Positions 51,065-59,981 are shown, numbered from the stretch's first letter. The stretch: DNA of 64,000 nt from Rhodobacteraceae bacterium Alg231-04 (GCA_900143635.1 FREY01000006.1:1-64000); one strand, 5' to 3'. Program-made: numbers and translations. Notes: a model not told the origin generated them from the letters alone.

Positions 51065-51991
51065 TCAGCCCTTGCGCCCTTCCGGATGCAAAGCCGTGCC
51101 CAGAATATGTTCCGACTGGTGGATCACATGATGCGCCTGACCAACGATCAGCGGATCGGGGCCTTCAACAATGGCGTGATCCTTGCCCGGATAATCCAGC
51201 GATGCCAGGAAATGCCGCATGCAGTTCAGTCGCGCGCGTTTCTTGTCGTTGGATTTCACCACCGTCCAAGGGGCATCGGCGGTGTCGGTGTAAAAGAACA
51301 TCGCCTCCTTGGCCTCGGTGTAATCATCCCACTTGTTCAGGCTGGCCTTATCAATGGGGGACAGTTTCCACTGTTTCAGCGGATCCGTCTCACGGCTCTT
51401 GAAGCGGCGCAGCTGTTCTTCGCGGGTGACCGAGAACCAGTATTTGTAAAGCTTGATTCCAGAGCGCACCAGCATCCGCTCCATCTCGGGCGTCTGGCGC
51501 ATGAACTCCAGATACTCGCTAGGCTGGCAAAACTTCATGACCCGTTCCACACCGGCCCGGTTGTACCACGACCGGTCATAAAACACGATCTCGCCCTCGG
51601 TGGGCAGCTGGCTGATATAGCGCTGAAAGAACCACTGGCCGCGTTCTTCGTCCGTCGGTTTGGCCAGCGCCACAACACGGGCATGGCGCGGGTTTAAATG
51701 CTCGGTGAACCGTTTGATGGTACCACCCTTGCCGGCCGCGTCGCGCCCCTCAAACAGCAGCACAAATTTCTGCCCCGTTTCCAGCGCCCAGTGCTGCACC
51801 TTCAAAAGCTCCGCCTGCAGCTCGGCCTTTTCCTTCTCATATTGAACACGGCGCATCTTCTTCGTGTATGGGTATTTGCCGCTTTCAAATGCGCGGCGCA
51901 CCTCATCCGGCTTTGGAACCGCCCCCACGGGCTGGCCCGCTGCCTCAACTTGCGTATCGCGTCCATTTGCGGCTGTCTTTTTGGCGTCCAT
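51065..51991 (-). CDS. ppk2: Polyphosphate kinase 2 (PPK2)
   Basis: PPK2 uses polyphosphate to phosphorylate nucleotides (ADP/GDP or AMP) or runs in reverse. The 308 residues contain Walker A FEGRDAAGKGGTIKRF (about residue 75), Walker B-like IVFYDRSWYNRAGVERV, and the lid region ENKK-type KLYKYWFSVTREEQLRRFKSRETDPLKQWKLSPID. It is a single-domain enzyme of class I size; direction of reaction is not predictable. The start at 51991 has GGAAGGG 7 bases upstream. It is convergent with the DUF2461 gene. Confidence 0.93.
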   Translation of the reverse strand: MDAKKTAANGRDTQVEAAGQPVGAVPKPDEVRRAFESGKYPYTKKMRRVQYEKEKAELQAELLKVQHWALETGQKFVLLFEGRDAAGKGGTIKRFTEHLNPRHARVVALAKPTDEERGQWFFQRYISQLPTEGEIVFYDRSWYNRAGVERVMKFCQPSEYLEFMRQTPEMERMLVRSGIKLYKYWFSVTREEQLRRFKSRETDPLKQWKLSPIDKASLNKWDDYTEAKEAMFFYTDTADAPWTVVKSNDKKRARLNCMRHFLASLDYPGKDHAIVEGPDPLIVGQAHHVIHQSEHILGTALHPEGRKG

Positions 51992-52160
51992 TGCGGTCCC
52001 TTCCGTTGTTGCAACAGAACGATAAACGCATCGCTGCCACACCGCCTTGACCCGCATCAAAACAGAGGCCCGGCGCCGCAATAAATGTGCAGGATACCCT
52101 GCATCTGGCCAAAGCAATCGCAAGGGCGCCGCCCTGAAAGGCGCGGCGGGGACAGTGCCC

Positions 52161-53579
52161 CTAGCCCGCGCGCGCCAGCCGCGCCACTTCTTCTATCGCT
52201 GCCGAAATATCCGCCGCCCTTGTGCGGTGGTTGGTGATCGCGGCCCGCAGCATCATCACACCGTCAATGCGGGTGGTCGAGAACACCGCCGCGCCGCTTT
52301 CCTGCAGGCTCTGCGCGATCTCGGAGTTGAGTGCCGACTGCGCCTCCGGCTCCAGATCATTGCGCGCGGTAAACACACAGACATTCGACACCGGCACCAT
52401 GCCCAGCGCCATATCCGCCTGCGCCTCAACCGTCTCTCCCATCAGGGCGGCCATTCGGCAATTGTCGGTAATGGCTTCGGCAAAAGCCGCTTCACCGTTC
52501 ATTTCCAGCGCGCACCAGATCTTCAGCGCCCGGTTGCCCCGGCTAAGGTCAATGCCGTAGTCGCAGAACCAGGGATCCCCCCCGGCAAGGCCGCGATCCG
52601 CCCCTTCCAAATAGGCAGGCCGCGCTGCAAAGGCCGCACGGTGCACTGCTTCATCCGAGATCAGCACCATTCCGCAGTCGTATCCGACATACATCCACTT
52701 GTGGAAATCCAGCGCAATGGAATGGGCGCGGCCTATGCCATCCGACAGGCTGCGATAGGGCGCCTCGGCGATCCGCGTCCAGGCCCCAAAAGCCCCGTCC
52801 ACATGCAGCCACAACCCTTCGTCGGCAGCAGCATCCGCCAGCGCATTCAAATCGTCAAACAGACCCAGATCCACGGATCCGGCCGTGCCCACCAACAGAA
52901 AGGGCAGCGCGCCTGCGGCCTTGTCTTCAGCCACCATGGTGCGCAGCGCATCCACGTCCATGCAGCCGTCTTTCAATGGCACCATGCGCAGGTTGTCACC
53001 ACCAATGCCCAACAGCTCTACCGCCTTGCGGGTGGCATTGTGCACGCCAGCCCCTGCGTAGGCGACCAGCCGCGTGGCCCCCTGGCCCTTGTGGCGCACC
53101 CCGTCCAGCACTTTGACTCGTGCCGCCTGAAAGGCAATCACCGTGGCCTGCGACGTGCCGGTGACCAGCACGCCGCTGGCGCCCTCAGCCATGCCCATTT
53201 TCTGACGGGTCCAGTCGATCACGGCGCGCTCCATCCGCACCGCACCATGGTCCCGGCCACCAAGATTGCCGTTGATCACCGCCCCGGCCATGCCAGCAAT
53301 CAGATCCGAGGCCAGCCCAGTGCCCTGTACCCAGCCCCAGAACCGAGGGTGAATATTGCCACCGTGATGCGGCAGCACATCGCGTTCGATCCGGCCAACC
53401 AGATCGCCACCAGTCGCGCCACTCTGCCCGATTGTGTAGCGATCCTGCAGATCCTGAGGCACTGGCTGCCACGGGCGATCGGCCGCCTGTTCCAACTGAT
53501 CGATACAGGCCTCCAGCATGTCGCGCGCCTGAGCCCGGAAGCCCTCCCAATCCTGCGGATCCAATCTCTTGTCAGTCAA
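52161..53579 (-). CDS. PLP-dependent aromatic-L-amino-acid/glutamate decarboxylase family enzyme
   Basis: This 472-residue group II decarboxylase has the PLP Lys294 in ALDFHKWMYVGYDCGM, the cofactor region VDGAFGAWTRIAE and NIHPRFWGWVQGTG at the substrate entry. The family decarboxylates aromatic amino acids, glutamate or related compounds; the choice of substrate is not evident. No ATG fits; TTG at 53579 has AGGGAAGG 7 bases upstream and gives a proper N-terminus. It is divergent from parE over 210 bp with no gene. Confidence 0.9.
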   Translation of the reverse strand: MTDKRLDPQDWEGFRAQARDMLEACIDQLEQAADRPWQPVPQDLQDRYTIGQSGATGGDLVGRIERDVLPHHGGNIHPRFWGWVQGTGLASDLIAGMAGAVINGNLGGRDHGAVRMERAVIDWTRQKMGMAEGASGVLVTGTSQATVIAFQAARVKVLDGVRHKGQGATRLVAYAGAGVHNATRKAVELLGIGGDNLRMVPLKDGCMDVDALRTMVAEDKAAGALPFLLVGTAGSVDLGLFDDLNALADAAADEGLWLHVDGAFGAWTRIAEAPYRSLSDGIGRAHSIALDFHKWMYVGYDCGMVLISDEAVHRAAFAARPAYLEGADRGLAGGDPWFCDYGIDLSRGNRALKIWCALEMNGEAAFAEAITDNCRMAALMGETVEAQADMALGMVPVSNVCVFTARNDLEPEAQSALNSEIAQSLQESGAAVFSTTRIDGVMMLRAAITNHRTRAADISAAIEEVARLARAG

Positions 53580-53789
53580 AGCCCGGCCTTCCCTAGAAAT
53601 TATCCCTCCCTGTCTAGCGGCAGAACCGCCCGCTGTGCACCCCCAAGCCCCGAGAAATACGCGTTTCGAAATCGCCGACACGGCTTGGCGCAAGCACCTT
53701 ATCCACAAGGCCCGCGCGCCCCCTTCCCCCGCTCCCGCCGCCATGCCATACTGGCCCCAACCAAGAGCAAAGAAGAGCAGCCCACAAAC

Positions 53790-55748
53790 ATGGCCGAAGA
53801 TCTCCTCAGCACGACTGTGTCCGATACCTATGACGCCTCCTCGATTGAGGTGCTGGAAGGGCTTGAACCTGTCCGCCAGCGCCCTGGCATGTATATCGGC
53901 GGCACGGACGAACGCGCGTTGCACCATATGGTGGCCGAGATCCTCGACAACTCCATGGACGAGGCGGTCGCCGGCCACGCCAACCGTATCGAAGTGACGC
54001 TGAACGAAGATTACTCGGTCACCATCACCGACAACGGCCGCGGCATCCCGATCGACCCGCACCCCAAGTTTCCGGATAAATCCGCACTCGAAGTGATCCT
54101 GTGTACCCTGCACGCAGGCGGCAAATTCTCTGGCAAGGCCTACCAGACCTCGGGCGGTCTGCACGGGGTTGGCTCTTCGGTGGTAAACGCGCTTTCGGAT
54201 TCCATGGTGGTGCAGGTCGCCAAGAACAAAGAGCTGTTCGAACAGCGCTTTTCGCGCGGCATTCCGCAGGGCAAGGTCGAAAAGATCGGCGCTGCCCCCA
54301 ACCGGCGCGGCACCTTTGTCACCTTCCACGCGGACGAGCAGATCTTTGGCCATCACCGGTTCAAGCCTAAGCGGTTGATGACGCTGGCGCGCTCCAAGGC
54401 CTATCTGTTCTCCGGCGTTGAAATCCGCTGGAAGAGCCATATCGACGACGGCGAAACCCCGACCGAGGCGACCTTCCATTTCCCCGGCGGCCTGTCCGAT
54501 TACCTCTCTGAAAGCCTCGGAAAATCAACCACCTATGCTGATGCACCCTTTGCCGGCAAGGTCGAGTTCCGCGACAAATTCAACGCGCCAGGCTATGTGG
54601 AATGGGCGATCAACTGGACGCCGACACGCGACGGGTTCATCCAGTCCTACTGTAACACCGTCCCCACCCCCGAAGGCGGCACCCATGTTACCGGTTTCTG
54701 GGCCGCGATCCTCAAGGGCATCAAGGCCTACGGTGAGCTGGTCAGCAACAAGAAGGCGGCGCAGATCACCCGTGACGATCTGCTGACGGGCGGCTGCGCG
54801 CTGGTCTCCTGCTTCATCGCTGACCCGGCCTTTGTCGGACAAACCAAGGACCGGCTGAGCACCGAGATCGCCGCCAAAATGGTTGAAAACTCGGTCCGCG
54901 ACCATTTCGACAACTGGCTTGCCTCCGACACCAAATCGGCCGGCGCCATCCTCGACTTTCTGGTTCTGCGCTCCGAAGAACGCCTGCGCCGCAAACAGGA
55001 AAAAGAGACCCAGCGCAAATCCGCCACCAAAAAGCTGCGCCTGCCCGGCAAGCTGACCGATTGCACCGCCAAGAACCGCGCAGGCACCGAACTGTTCATC
55101 GTCGAGGGTGATTCCGCTGGCGGCTCCGGCAAGGGGGCGCGCAACCGGGTCAATCAGGCGCTGCTGCCGCTGAAAGGCAAGATCCTCAACGTGCTGGGGG
55201 CTGCCTCCTCCAAACTGAATACAAATGCCGAGATCAACGATCTCTGCGAGGCGCTGGGTGTTGGGCTGGGCAGCAAATTTGTGCTGGATGATCTGCGCTA
55301 TGACAAGATTATCATCATGACCGATGCGGATGTCGACGGCGCCCATATCGCCTCGCTGTTGATGACCTTCTTCTTCACCCAGATGCGCCCGCTGATTGAC
55401 GGCGGCCACCTGTACCTCGCCTGCCCGCCGCTGTTCCGCCTGACCCAAGGCGCGCGCCGCGTCTACTGTTTGGACGAGGCCGAGCGCGACGCATGGCTGG
55501 AAAAAGGCCTCGGCGGCAAGGGCAAGATCGATGTCTCGCGCTTCAAAGGTCTGGGTGAAATGGACGCCAAAGACCTGAAAGAGACCACCATGGACCCCAG
55601 CACCCGGAAATTGATCCGGGTGACGATTGATGAGGACGAACCGGGCGAGACCGGCGACCTTGTCGAACGCCTGATGGGCAAGAAACCCGAGCTTCGTTTT
55701 CAGTATATTCAGGAGAATGCGAAGTTTGTGGAGGAGCTGGATGTTTGA
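53790..55748 (+). CDS. parE: DNA topoisomerase IV subunit B
   Basis: ParE is the ATPase subunit that with ParC decatenates daughter chromosomes. The 652 residues show the GHKL ATPase site (EILDNSMDEAV, DNGRGIPID, GGLHGVGSSVVNALS), a transducer domain, the TOPRIM domain (FIVEGDSAGGSGKGARN; DADVDGAHIASLLMTFFF) and the C-terminal IKRF-type GEMDAKDLKETTM. The ParE-specific TTVSDTYDASSIEVLEGLEPVRQRPGMYIGG N-terminus distinguishes it from GyrB. The ATG at 53790 has no strong ribosome binding site. A far longer open frame upstream is antisense. Confidence 0.97.
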   Translation: MAEDLLSTTVSDTYDASSIEVLEGLEPVRQRPGMYIGGTDERALHHMVAEILDNSMDEAVAGHANRIEVTLNEDYSVTITDNGRGIPIDPHPKFPDKSALEVILCTLHAGGKFSGKAYQTSGGLHGVGSSVVNALSDSMVVQVAKNKELFEQRFSRGIPQGKVEKIGAAPNRRGTFVTFHADEQIFGHHRFKPKRLMTLARSKAYLFSGVEIRWKSHIDDGETPTEATFHFPGGLSDYLSESLGKSTTYADAPFAGKVEFRDKFNAPGYVEWAINWTPTRDGFIQSYCNTVPTPEGGTHVTGFWAAILKGIKAYGELVSNKKAAQITRDDLLTGGCALVSCFIADPAFVGQTKDRLSTEIAAKMVENSVRDHFDNWLASDTKSAGAILDFLVLRSEERLRRKQEKETQRKSATKKLRLPGKLTDCTAKNRAGTELFIVEGDSAGGSGKGARNRVNQALLPLKGKILNVLGAASSKLNTNAEINDLCEALGVGLGSKFVLDDLRYDKIIIMTDADVDGAHIASLLMTFFFTQMRPLIDGGHLYLACPPLFRLTQGARRVYCLDEAERDAWLEKGLGGKGKIDVSRFKGLGEMDAKDLKETTMDPSTRKLIRVTIDEDEPGETGDLVERLMGKKPELRFQYIQENAKFVEELDV

Positions 55749-55753
55749 GGGAT

Positions 55754-55779
55754 AGCCCAGCGTTCGCCGGGCTTTTTTC
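55754..55779 (+). terminator. Rho-independent terminator after parE
   Basis: AGCCC (55754-55758) pairs with GGGCT (55769-55773), with extra GC pairing inside, and a run of T to 55778. It lies just 6 bp after the parE stop and isolates the transferred gene downstream. Confidence 0.8.
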
Positions 55780-55791
55780 AAGGGAATACAA

Positions 55792-56580
55792 TTGTATTTA
55801 GCGTATATTGATGAGGCGGACCACACCGCAAAGAACGACTTCACTGTCTGCGGGCTTACAGCAATACCGGTAGAAAATGCCGCTGCTATTTCAGATGAGA
55901 TACAAAGGATTCGTGAAAAAAGCGGAGCCTTTACAGAGCAAGACCTGCTAAAGTTTGCTTCAACCAGCAGACCCAAAACTTGCACTCCAGCCAGTCACAA
56001 AGCCCTGAAAGAAGAAGTGATTGAAGTGGTCCAAAAAAATGGCGTTTCGTTCCTCGGGTATTGCAAGTTCAATGACGCCGGCGCGATTCACGATGCGGAC
56101 AAAAACCGGTTGTTTGGCTTCAATACACTACTCGGAAAGTTCGATGGCTTTCTGAAAGAAAAGTCATGTCACGGTATCGTCCAAATTGATCGACTGGATT
56201 TCTCCAAGCCGACAAGGAGAAAATACAAAGATGGGTTTGAATACCTGAAGGAGAAATTTCGCGACGGGAACGAATATCCAAGCGGCTACAAACCCTTGGA
56301 GAACATTCTTTCTATTAGCATGAGTTGCGAAGGTAGCTCACATCTGCAAAGTATAAACGATATCTTGACTGGGAGTCTCAGGTATTTGGCAAATGGGACA
56401 AACCCGGCTGCAAGGAAGGCGCTTCAAACTCAACTTCAAAGCGTCCTTTGGCAAAACCGGTTTGGTAGCTTCAAGGAAAATGGCTTCACCCTAAGACCAT
56501 ATGACCGCACCAAGCTAAGCACATCCGTAAAAGCTGAATACGAAGCGCTACGTTCTTTTCTGAATAGCACGTCCCCCTGA
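55792..56580 (+). CDS. DUF3800 domain-containing protein (probable horizontally acquired gene)
   Basis: This 262-residue protein begins YLAYIDEADHT, the acidic YxDESG-like start typical of DUF3800. LKFASTSRPKTC and FDGFLKEKSCHGIVQIDRLD follow, and a late ENILSISMSCEGSSHLQSIND with the conserved acidic and His positions. DUF3800 is thought to have an RNase H-like nuclease fold and is common in mobile regions; no activity is shown. The gene is clearly AT-richer than its neighbours. It starts with TTG (AAGGGA 6 bases upstream), right after the parE terminator, and is followed by ~400 bp of repeats, consistent with transfer. Confidence 0.82.
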   Translation: MYLAYIDEADHTAKNDFTVCGLTAIPVENAAAISDEIQRIREKSGAFTEQDLLKFASTSRPKTCTPASHKALKEEVIEVVQKNGVSFLGYCKFNDAGAIHDADKNRLFGFNTLLGKFDGFLKEKSCHGIVQIDRLDFSKPTRRKYKDGFEYLKEKFRDGNEYPSGYKPLENILSISMSCEGSSHLQSINDILTGSLRYLANGTNPAARKALQTQLQSVLWQNRFGSFKENGFTLRPYDRTKLSTSVKAEYEALRSFLNSTSP

Positions 56581-56585
56581 CACAA

Positions 56586-56649
56586 GGCCCGTGCCTGACC
56601 TTGGGAGGGCGCGAATGCGCCTTCCCGGGGGGAAGGTCAGGCGCGGGCC
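56586..56649. repeat. 64-bp nested inverted repeat after the DUF3800 gene
   Basis: An outer 17-bp inverted repeat (56586-56602 with 56633-56649; 16 of 17 bases match) encloses an inner hairpin GGGAGGGCGC-gaat-GCGCCTTCCC (56603-56626), plus six G residues. The whole would fold into one long stem. It starts 5 bp after the DUF3800 stop and may also terminate that transcript. Confidence 0.7.
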
Positions 56650-56674
56650 GGGCCGCTGCGCGCCCCGCCCCAGG

Positions 56675-56823
56675 TGAAATCCTGCAAATGCTGCGCTTCG
56701 AACTGCGCTGTTGGGTGCGTAGGGCTCCGCCCGGCCACGCCTCAAACAGTCCCCCGGACTGTTTGCCCCTTTGGGAACCGGCGTGAACTCCTGCAAACGC
56801 CGCTCTTCGCATTGCATGTTGGA
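56675..56823. repeat. Two imperfect ~40-bp direct repeats flanking a palindromic repeat (copy 2)
   Basis: Units at 56675-56715 and 56784-56823 align as TGAAATCCTGCAAATGCTGC / TGAACTCCTGCAAACGCCGC and continue to a TTCG core and GTTGG end. Between them lies the hairpin AAACAGTCC-CCC-GGACTGTTT (56744-56764), preceded by GGCTCCGCC (56723). It is copy 2 of the element at 6763. No convincing gene lies in 56581-56984. Confidence 0.55.
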
Positions 56824-56984
56824 CCCGGCAGAGCCCAAGGCGCGGGCCGCGCTGCCGCCGCAACCCATCCGCTCAGTGTTGCTGCCTCACAGCACCTCGC
56901 ATCCGGTTAACCTTCGTTAACCACCAAATCTGGATTTCCCAATGAGGTTCAGCTAAGCGCCGCACCAAGTATTTGGGGAATTAC

Positions 56985-57685
56985 ATGAAAAACTTCACAC
57001 TCTTAGCTACCATTGCGGCTGTAACTTGGGGGCCAGCACCGCATTTGCCGATGATTTGGTCGAACCGAATGCAGGACAGACCGTGGCGCCAACAGCCGCT
57101 GCAGGACAGTGGTATGGTTTTGGCGCACTGTCCTATGTCTTTAGCAACGCGGACCACGAATATGTCACGAGCGGTGCGTCGAATGTCACCTCTATTGATC
57201 TGGATGGCGTAGCCGGCACCCTTGGTCTTGGCCACCGCTGGGACAAAGGCGACTATGTTGTTGGTTTTGAAATCGATGCAACAAGCGGCAACAACAGCCA
57301 GTCCACTCTCAATGGCTCCACCGCGCCTTGTTTGACTGGTCATGAAGGCTGTACCGGGGACATGGATTGGATGGCCACTGCCCGTGTCGTAGTCGGTAGG
57401 GACTATGGCAGCTACCACCCTTACGCCACCGCAGGCATCGCTGTTTCCAAAGTAACGGGCACGGCAGATACCGGCGCCTGTGGCGCATCAACCTGTGACA
57501 TTGATGACGTGCTCGCCGGTGTGGTTATTGGCCTTGGCATCAAGCGCCAGTTCGACGACATGTGGGCGCTGCGTGGAGAATATCTCTACACCGATCTTGG
57601 TGGTGGTCATGCCTTCACCACCAGCAGCACCGTTGGCGACTATGCATTTGGCGTCTTGCGCATTGGTCTCGAACGCTCATTCTGA
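56985..57685 (+). pseudogene. Outer-membrane beta-barrel protein, frameshifted in its signal peptide
   Basis: The ATG at 56985 begins a normal signal peptide (MKNFTLLATIAAVT), but after GTAACTT the frame is lost. The frame one base ahead continues it exactly as LGASTAFADDLVEPN with an AFA|DD cleavage site, then ~200 residues of an OmpA/opacity-like 8-strand barrel ending GVLRIGLERSF (C-terminal Phe). Adding a single T (TT to TTT at 57026-57027) restores one 234-residue protein. It could be a real mutation, phase variation, or a sequencing error. Features such as GYLYTD-like EYLYTDLGGGHAF and aromatic alternation are typical of small porin-like barrels. Confidence 0.8.
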
Positions 57686-57704
57686 TTACAGCTCATGCTG
57701 TCTC

Positions 57705-57731
57705 CTGCGCCCGGCCCACCGCCGGGCGCAG
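57705..57731. terminator. Strong GC hairpin after the barrel gene
   Basis: CTGCGCCCGGC (57705-57715) pairs perfectly with GCCGGGCGCAG (57721-57731) around CCACC. There is no T-run, so it may act as a stabiliser or a weak or Rho-assisted terminator. It sits 20 bp past the stop. Confidence 0.55.
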
Positions 57732-57914
57732 GGCGTTCTAGACATGGGCAAGGCCATGCAGGCGCTCTGATCTGCACGGCAACCTGTCTCATGTGGCGCT
57801 TTGGCCCTTGAAAAGAGTGCAATCCCCGGCCATACCCCGCAATTAACTTGAATCGCTTGCCCGGACGCCGTATTTTCCGGTCACGTTTTCCGCAATGACA
57901 AAAGGATTGCCGTC

Positions 57915-58463
57915 ATAGCCCGCAGACCCCATAACGCGCCGCCGCAACGCGACACCGGCCCGCGCGTCAACGAAAAAATTCGTGCCACTGAAATCCGCCT
58001 GATCGGCGCCGAAGGCGAAAACGTGGGCGTTGTCCACCCCGCCAAGGCAATGGACATGGCCGCGGATGCAGGGCTGGACCTGGTTGAGATCTCGCCCAAC
58101 GCGAACCCGCCGGTCTGCAAGATCATGGACTTCGGCAAGTTCAAATACGAGACGCAGAAACGCGAAAGCGAAGCCCGCAAAAAGCAGAAGATCATCGAAG
58201 TCAAAGAGGTCAAGTTCCGTCCGAACACTGACACCCATGACTACGAAGTGAAAATGCGCAACGTGTTCAAGTTCCTGGAGAATGGCGACAAGGTGAAAGT
58301 CACTCTGCGCTTCCGCGGCCGCGAAATGGCCCACCAGAACCTTGGCCGCGAGCTGCTGGAACGCGTCGCCGTGGACATCAAAGAAGTCGGCAAGGTTGAA
58401 AACATGCCGAAAATGGAAGGCCGCCAGATGATCATGATGATCGGCCCGCTGCCGCAGAAATAA
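57915..58463 (+). CDS. infC: Translation initiation factor IF-3, with non-AUG (AUA) start
   Basis: IF-3 keeps ribosomal subunits apart and proofreads start codons. The 182 residues show the N-terminal domain ([35 protein letters not shown]), the linker [21 protein letters not shown], and the C-terminal RNA-binding domain ([40 protein letters not shown]). The ATG-less N-terminus is explained by an AUA start at 57915 with AAGGA 8 bases upstream. ATT at 57906 overlaps that Shine-Dalgarno sequence and is less likely. AUU/AUA/AUC starts let IF-3 repress its own synthesis. Frames that start at the GTG at 58023 lack about 36 conserved residues. Confidence 0.96.
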   Translation: MARRPHNAPPQRDTGPRVNEKIRATEIRLIGAEGENVGVVHPAKAMDMAADAGLDLVEISPNANPPVCKIMDFGKFKYETQKRESEARKKQKIIEVKEVKFRPNTDTHDYEVKMRNVFKFLENGDKVKVTLRFRGREMAHQNLGRELLERVAVDIKEVGKVENMPKMEGRQMIMMIGPLPQK

Positions 58464-58487
58464 GACGCGCGGCCTTCAACACATTAC

Positions 58488-58519
58488 AAAGCCCCGCCTG
58501 AATTTCCGGCGGGGCTTTT
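58488..58519 (+). terminator. Rho-independent terminator after infC
   Basis: AAAGCCCCGCC (58488-58498) pairs with GGCGGGGCTTT (58508-58518) and runs on as TTG. It is 24 bp after the infC stop. Confidence 0.9.
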
Positions 58520-58613
58520 GCGTTCATGGATGGCTCAACCAGTTGTTAAGCCACGTCTTATACTGATCACCCCAGCTTAATTCCCCCTCAACCGGACGAA
58601 ATAGGATTTGTCG

Positions 58614-59144
58614 ATGCGCCTTCCCCTGATCTCTGCCAGCTGCCTGCTGGCTGCTTCCACCACCTCTGCGGCGACGTTCGAAAGCGGCAACTGGGCGGCC
58701 GCAAAAGTGGGTCAAACCTGTCATGTCTTCAGTCAGCGTGCGGCACGCGACACCTCAGGTGCGCTGGTGTTTTCCTTCGGGCCCCAGGGCTACAATGCCG
58801 CCTTCACTTATGAATACGCCCCCTGGCCAGGAGAGGCCGGCGCCCCTTGGGACGAGGGCGACACTGTGCTGCTGGAAGTGGACGCTCAGGAAATCTGGCT
58901 AGGGGAAGAGATGTTTGCCGGTCCTGGTCCTAATGGCTATGTGGCTGATATGACAAGCGGTCTGGTCGGCGAAATGGTAGCGGCCACCTTGGCAGCGACC
59001 TCCACGATCAGTGTCAATTTCGACCGCGCCGCAATGGGCGAAGTCTGGCTCTACGGCAAATTCGCCACCGATGGTTTCGCCGCCAGCCTGGCGCGCGCCG
59101 GTGAATGGTGCGGCTTCAATCCGACCCAGCTGCCTGCATCCTAA
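58614..59144 (+). CDS. Exported protein of unknown function
   Basis: The 176 residues start with a signal peptide (RLPLISASCLLAASTTSAA|TFESG). The mature part has ESGNWAAAKVGQTCHVFSQRAARDTSGALVFSFGPQGYNAAFTYEYAPWPGEAG, rich in aromatic and Gly residues, and ends with WCGFNPTQLPAS. Two Cys (KVGQTCHV and GEWCGF) may form a disulfide. No known domain is recognised. The start ATG 58614 has AGGA 7 bases upstream; a TTG six bases earlier gives MSM. It is a single gene between the infC terminator and a 165-bp gap. Confidence 0.78.
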   Translation: MRLPLISASCLLAASTTSAATFESGNWAAAKVGQTCHVFSQRAARDTSGALVFSFGPQGYNAAFTYEYAPWPGEAGAPWDEGDTVLLEVDAQEIWLGEEMFAGPGPNGYVADMTSGLVGEMVAATLAATSTISVNFDRAAMGEVWLYGKFATDGFAASLARAGEWCGFNPTQLPAS

Positions 59145-59309
59145 GCGTTTGCCCAAGCAACGCGCAGCAAAAATGGCCCGCCCTCGGCCGCGGGCCGTTC
59201 AGCGATAGTAAATCGCTTCGCCAATCCACTTATAAGTGCAGAACCGTCATATTTTGAACACGGGGTGATGCGACCAGTCGGGCAGTATTTCATCTGACAG
59301 GTTGTTGCC

Positions 59310-59981
59310 ATGAATTATCTTCCCGCTCTGTGCATTGCCGCGCTTACTCTGACAACGGCCTGTGCTGGCCCAGCCAACCAAGGGGTCGGGTTTACCGGCA
59401 TTGGCAATGAGCCCTCGGCGACGCGCAATCAGGCCTTTGCCCAGCGAACCGACCCATCGCAAAAGTCCAACACATCCGCCAGGCAGACGACGGGTTCGGA
59501 GGAATATCCGGTCGGCTGGACCGTCGAAACATTGCCTGACGGTCGCATGAAGAAAACCTATCGGTTCGACACGTCGCCAGTCAGCCACGCCTCTACCCTG
59601 CGCTATGCGCCGCGCTACAGAGGGCAGGTTCCGCAGGTGGCCACCACGACGCGGCGCCGCAAGCAGTTTGGCCTCACCGATATCGCAAAAGCCAAGGCCG
59701 ACCCAAGCGCCCCGGCAGTCAGCGTGTCGATGGGCAAGGTGCGCGGCAACCTGATGCATGTGACGGCGAATGGCAAACATTACGGGGTGCTCCACAATGC
59801 GCGTTTCGGAATGACAATATCCTGGCAAGACCTCCTGAACGCCGACGCCGCCTTTGTCCGCATGGCCAGCGATGAGATCGGCTGCGCCCCCATTCCGGGG
59901 CAGGAACCTGCCCGCATCGGCAAAATGATGTCTGTATCGGTTGTGGTGCCGCTGGATTGCCGCACCTCGGCATACCGTTAG
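59310..59981 (+). CDS. Secreted or lipid-anchored protein of unknown function
   Basis: This 223-residue protein begins MNYLPALCIAALTLTTACAG, a signal peptide that could end in a lipobox-like TTAC; the position-minus-3 residue is not ideal, so lipidation is uncertain. A Ser/Thr/Gln-rich linker is followed by SVSMGKVRGNLMHVTANGKHYGVLHNARFGMTISWQDLLNADAAFVRMAS. Cys residues at about 192 and 216 may pair. No family is recognised. It is preceded by a 165-bp gap with no gene. Confidence 0.7.
   Translation: MNYLPALCIAALTLTTACAGPANQGVGFTGIGNEPSATRNQAFAQRTDPSQKSNTSARQTTGSEEYPVGWTVETLPDGRMKKTYRFDTSPVSHASTLRYAPRYRGQVPQVATTTRRRKQFGLTDIAKAKADPSAPAVSVSMGKVRGNLMHVTANGKHYGVLHNARFGMTISWQDLLNADAAFVRMASDEIGCAPIPGQEPARIGKMMSVSVVVPLDCRTSAYR

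Noticed and set aside
52047-53789. Plus-strand extension of parE by 581 codons
   Set aside because: The extension is antisense to the PLP decarboxylase; ParE homology starts at 53790.
53580-54479. Minus-strand extension of the decarboxylase into parE
   Set aside because: It is antisense to the ParE ATPase domain. The TTG start at 53579 with AGGGAAGG fits the family N-terminus.
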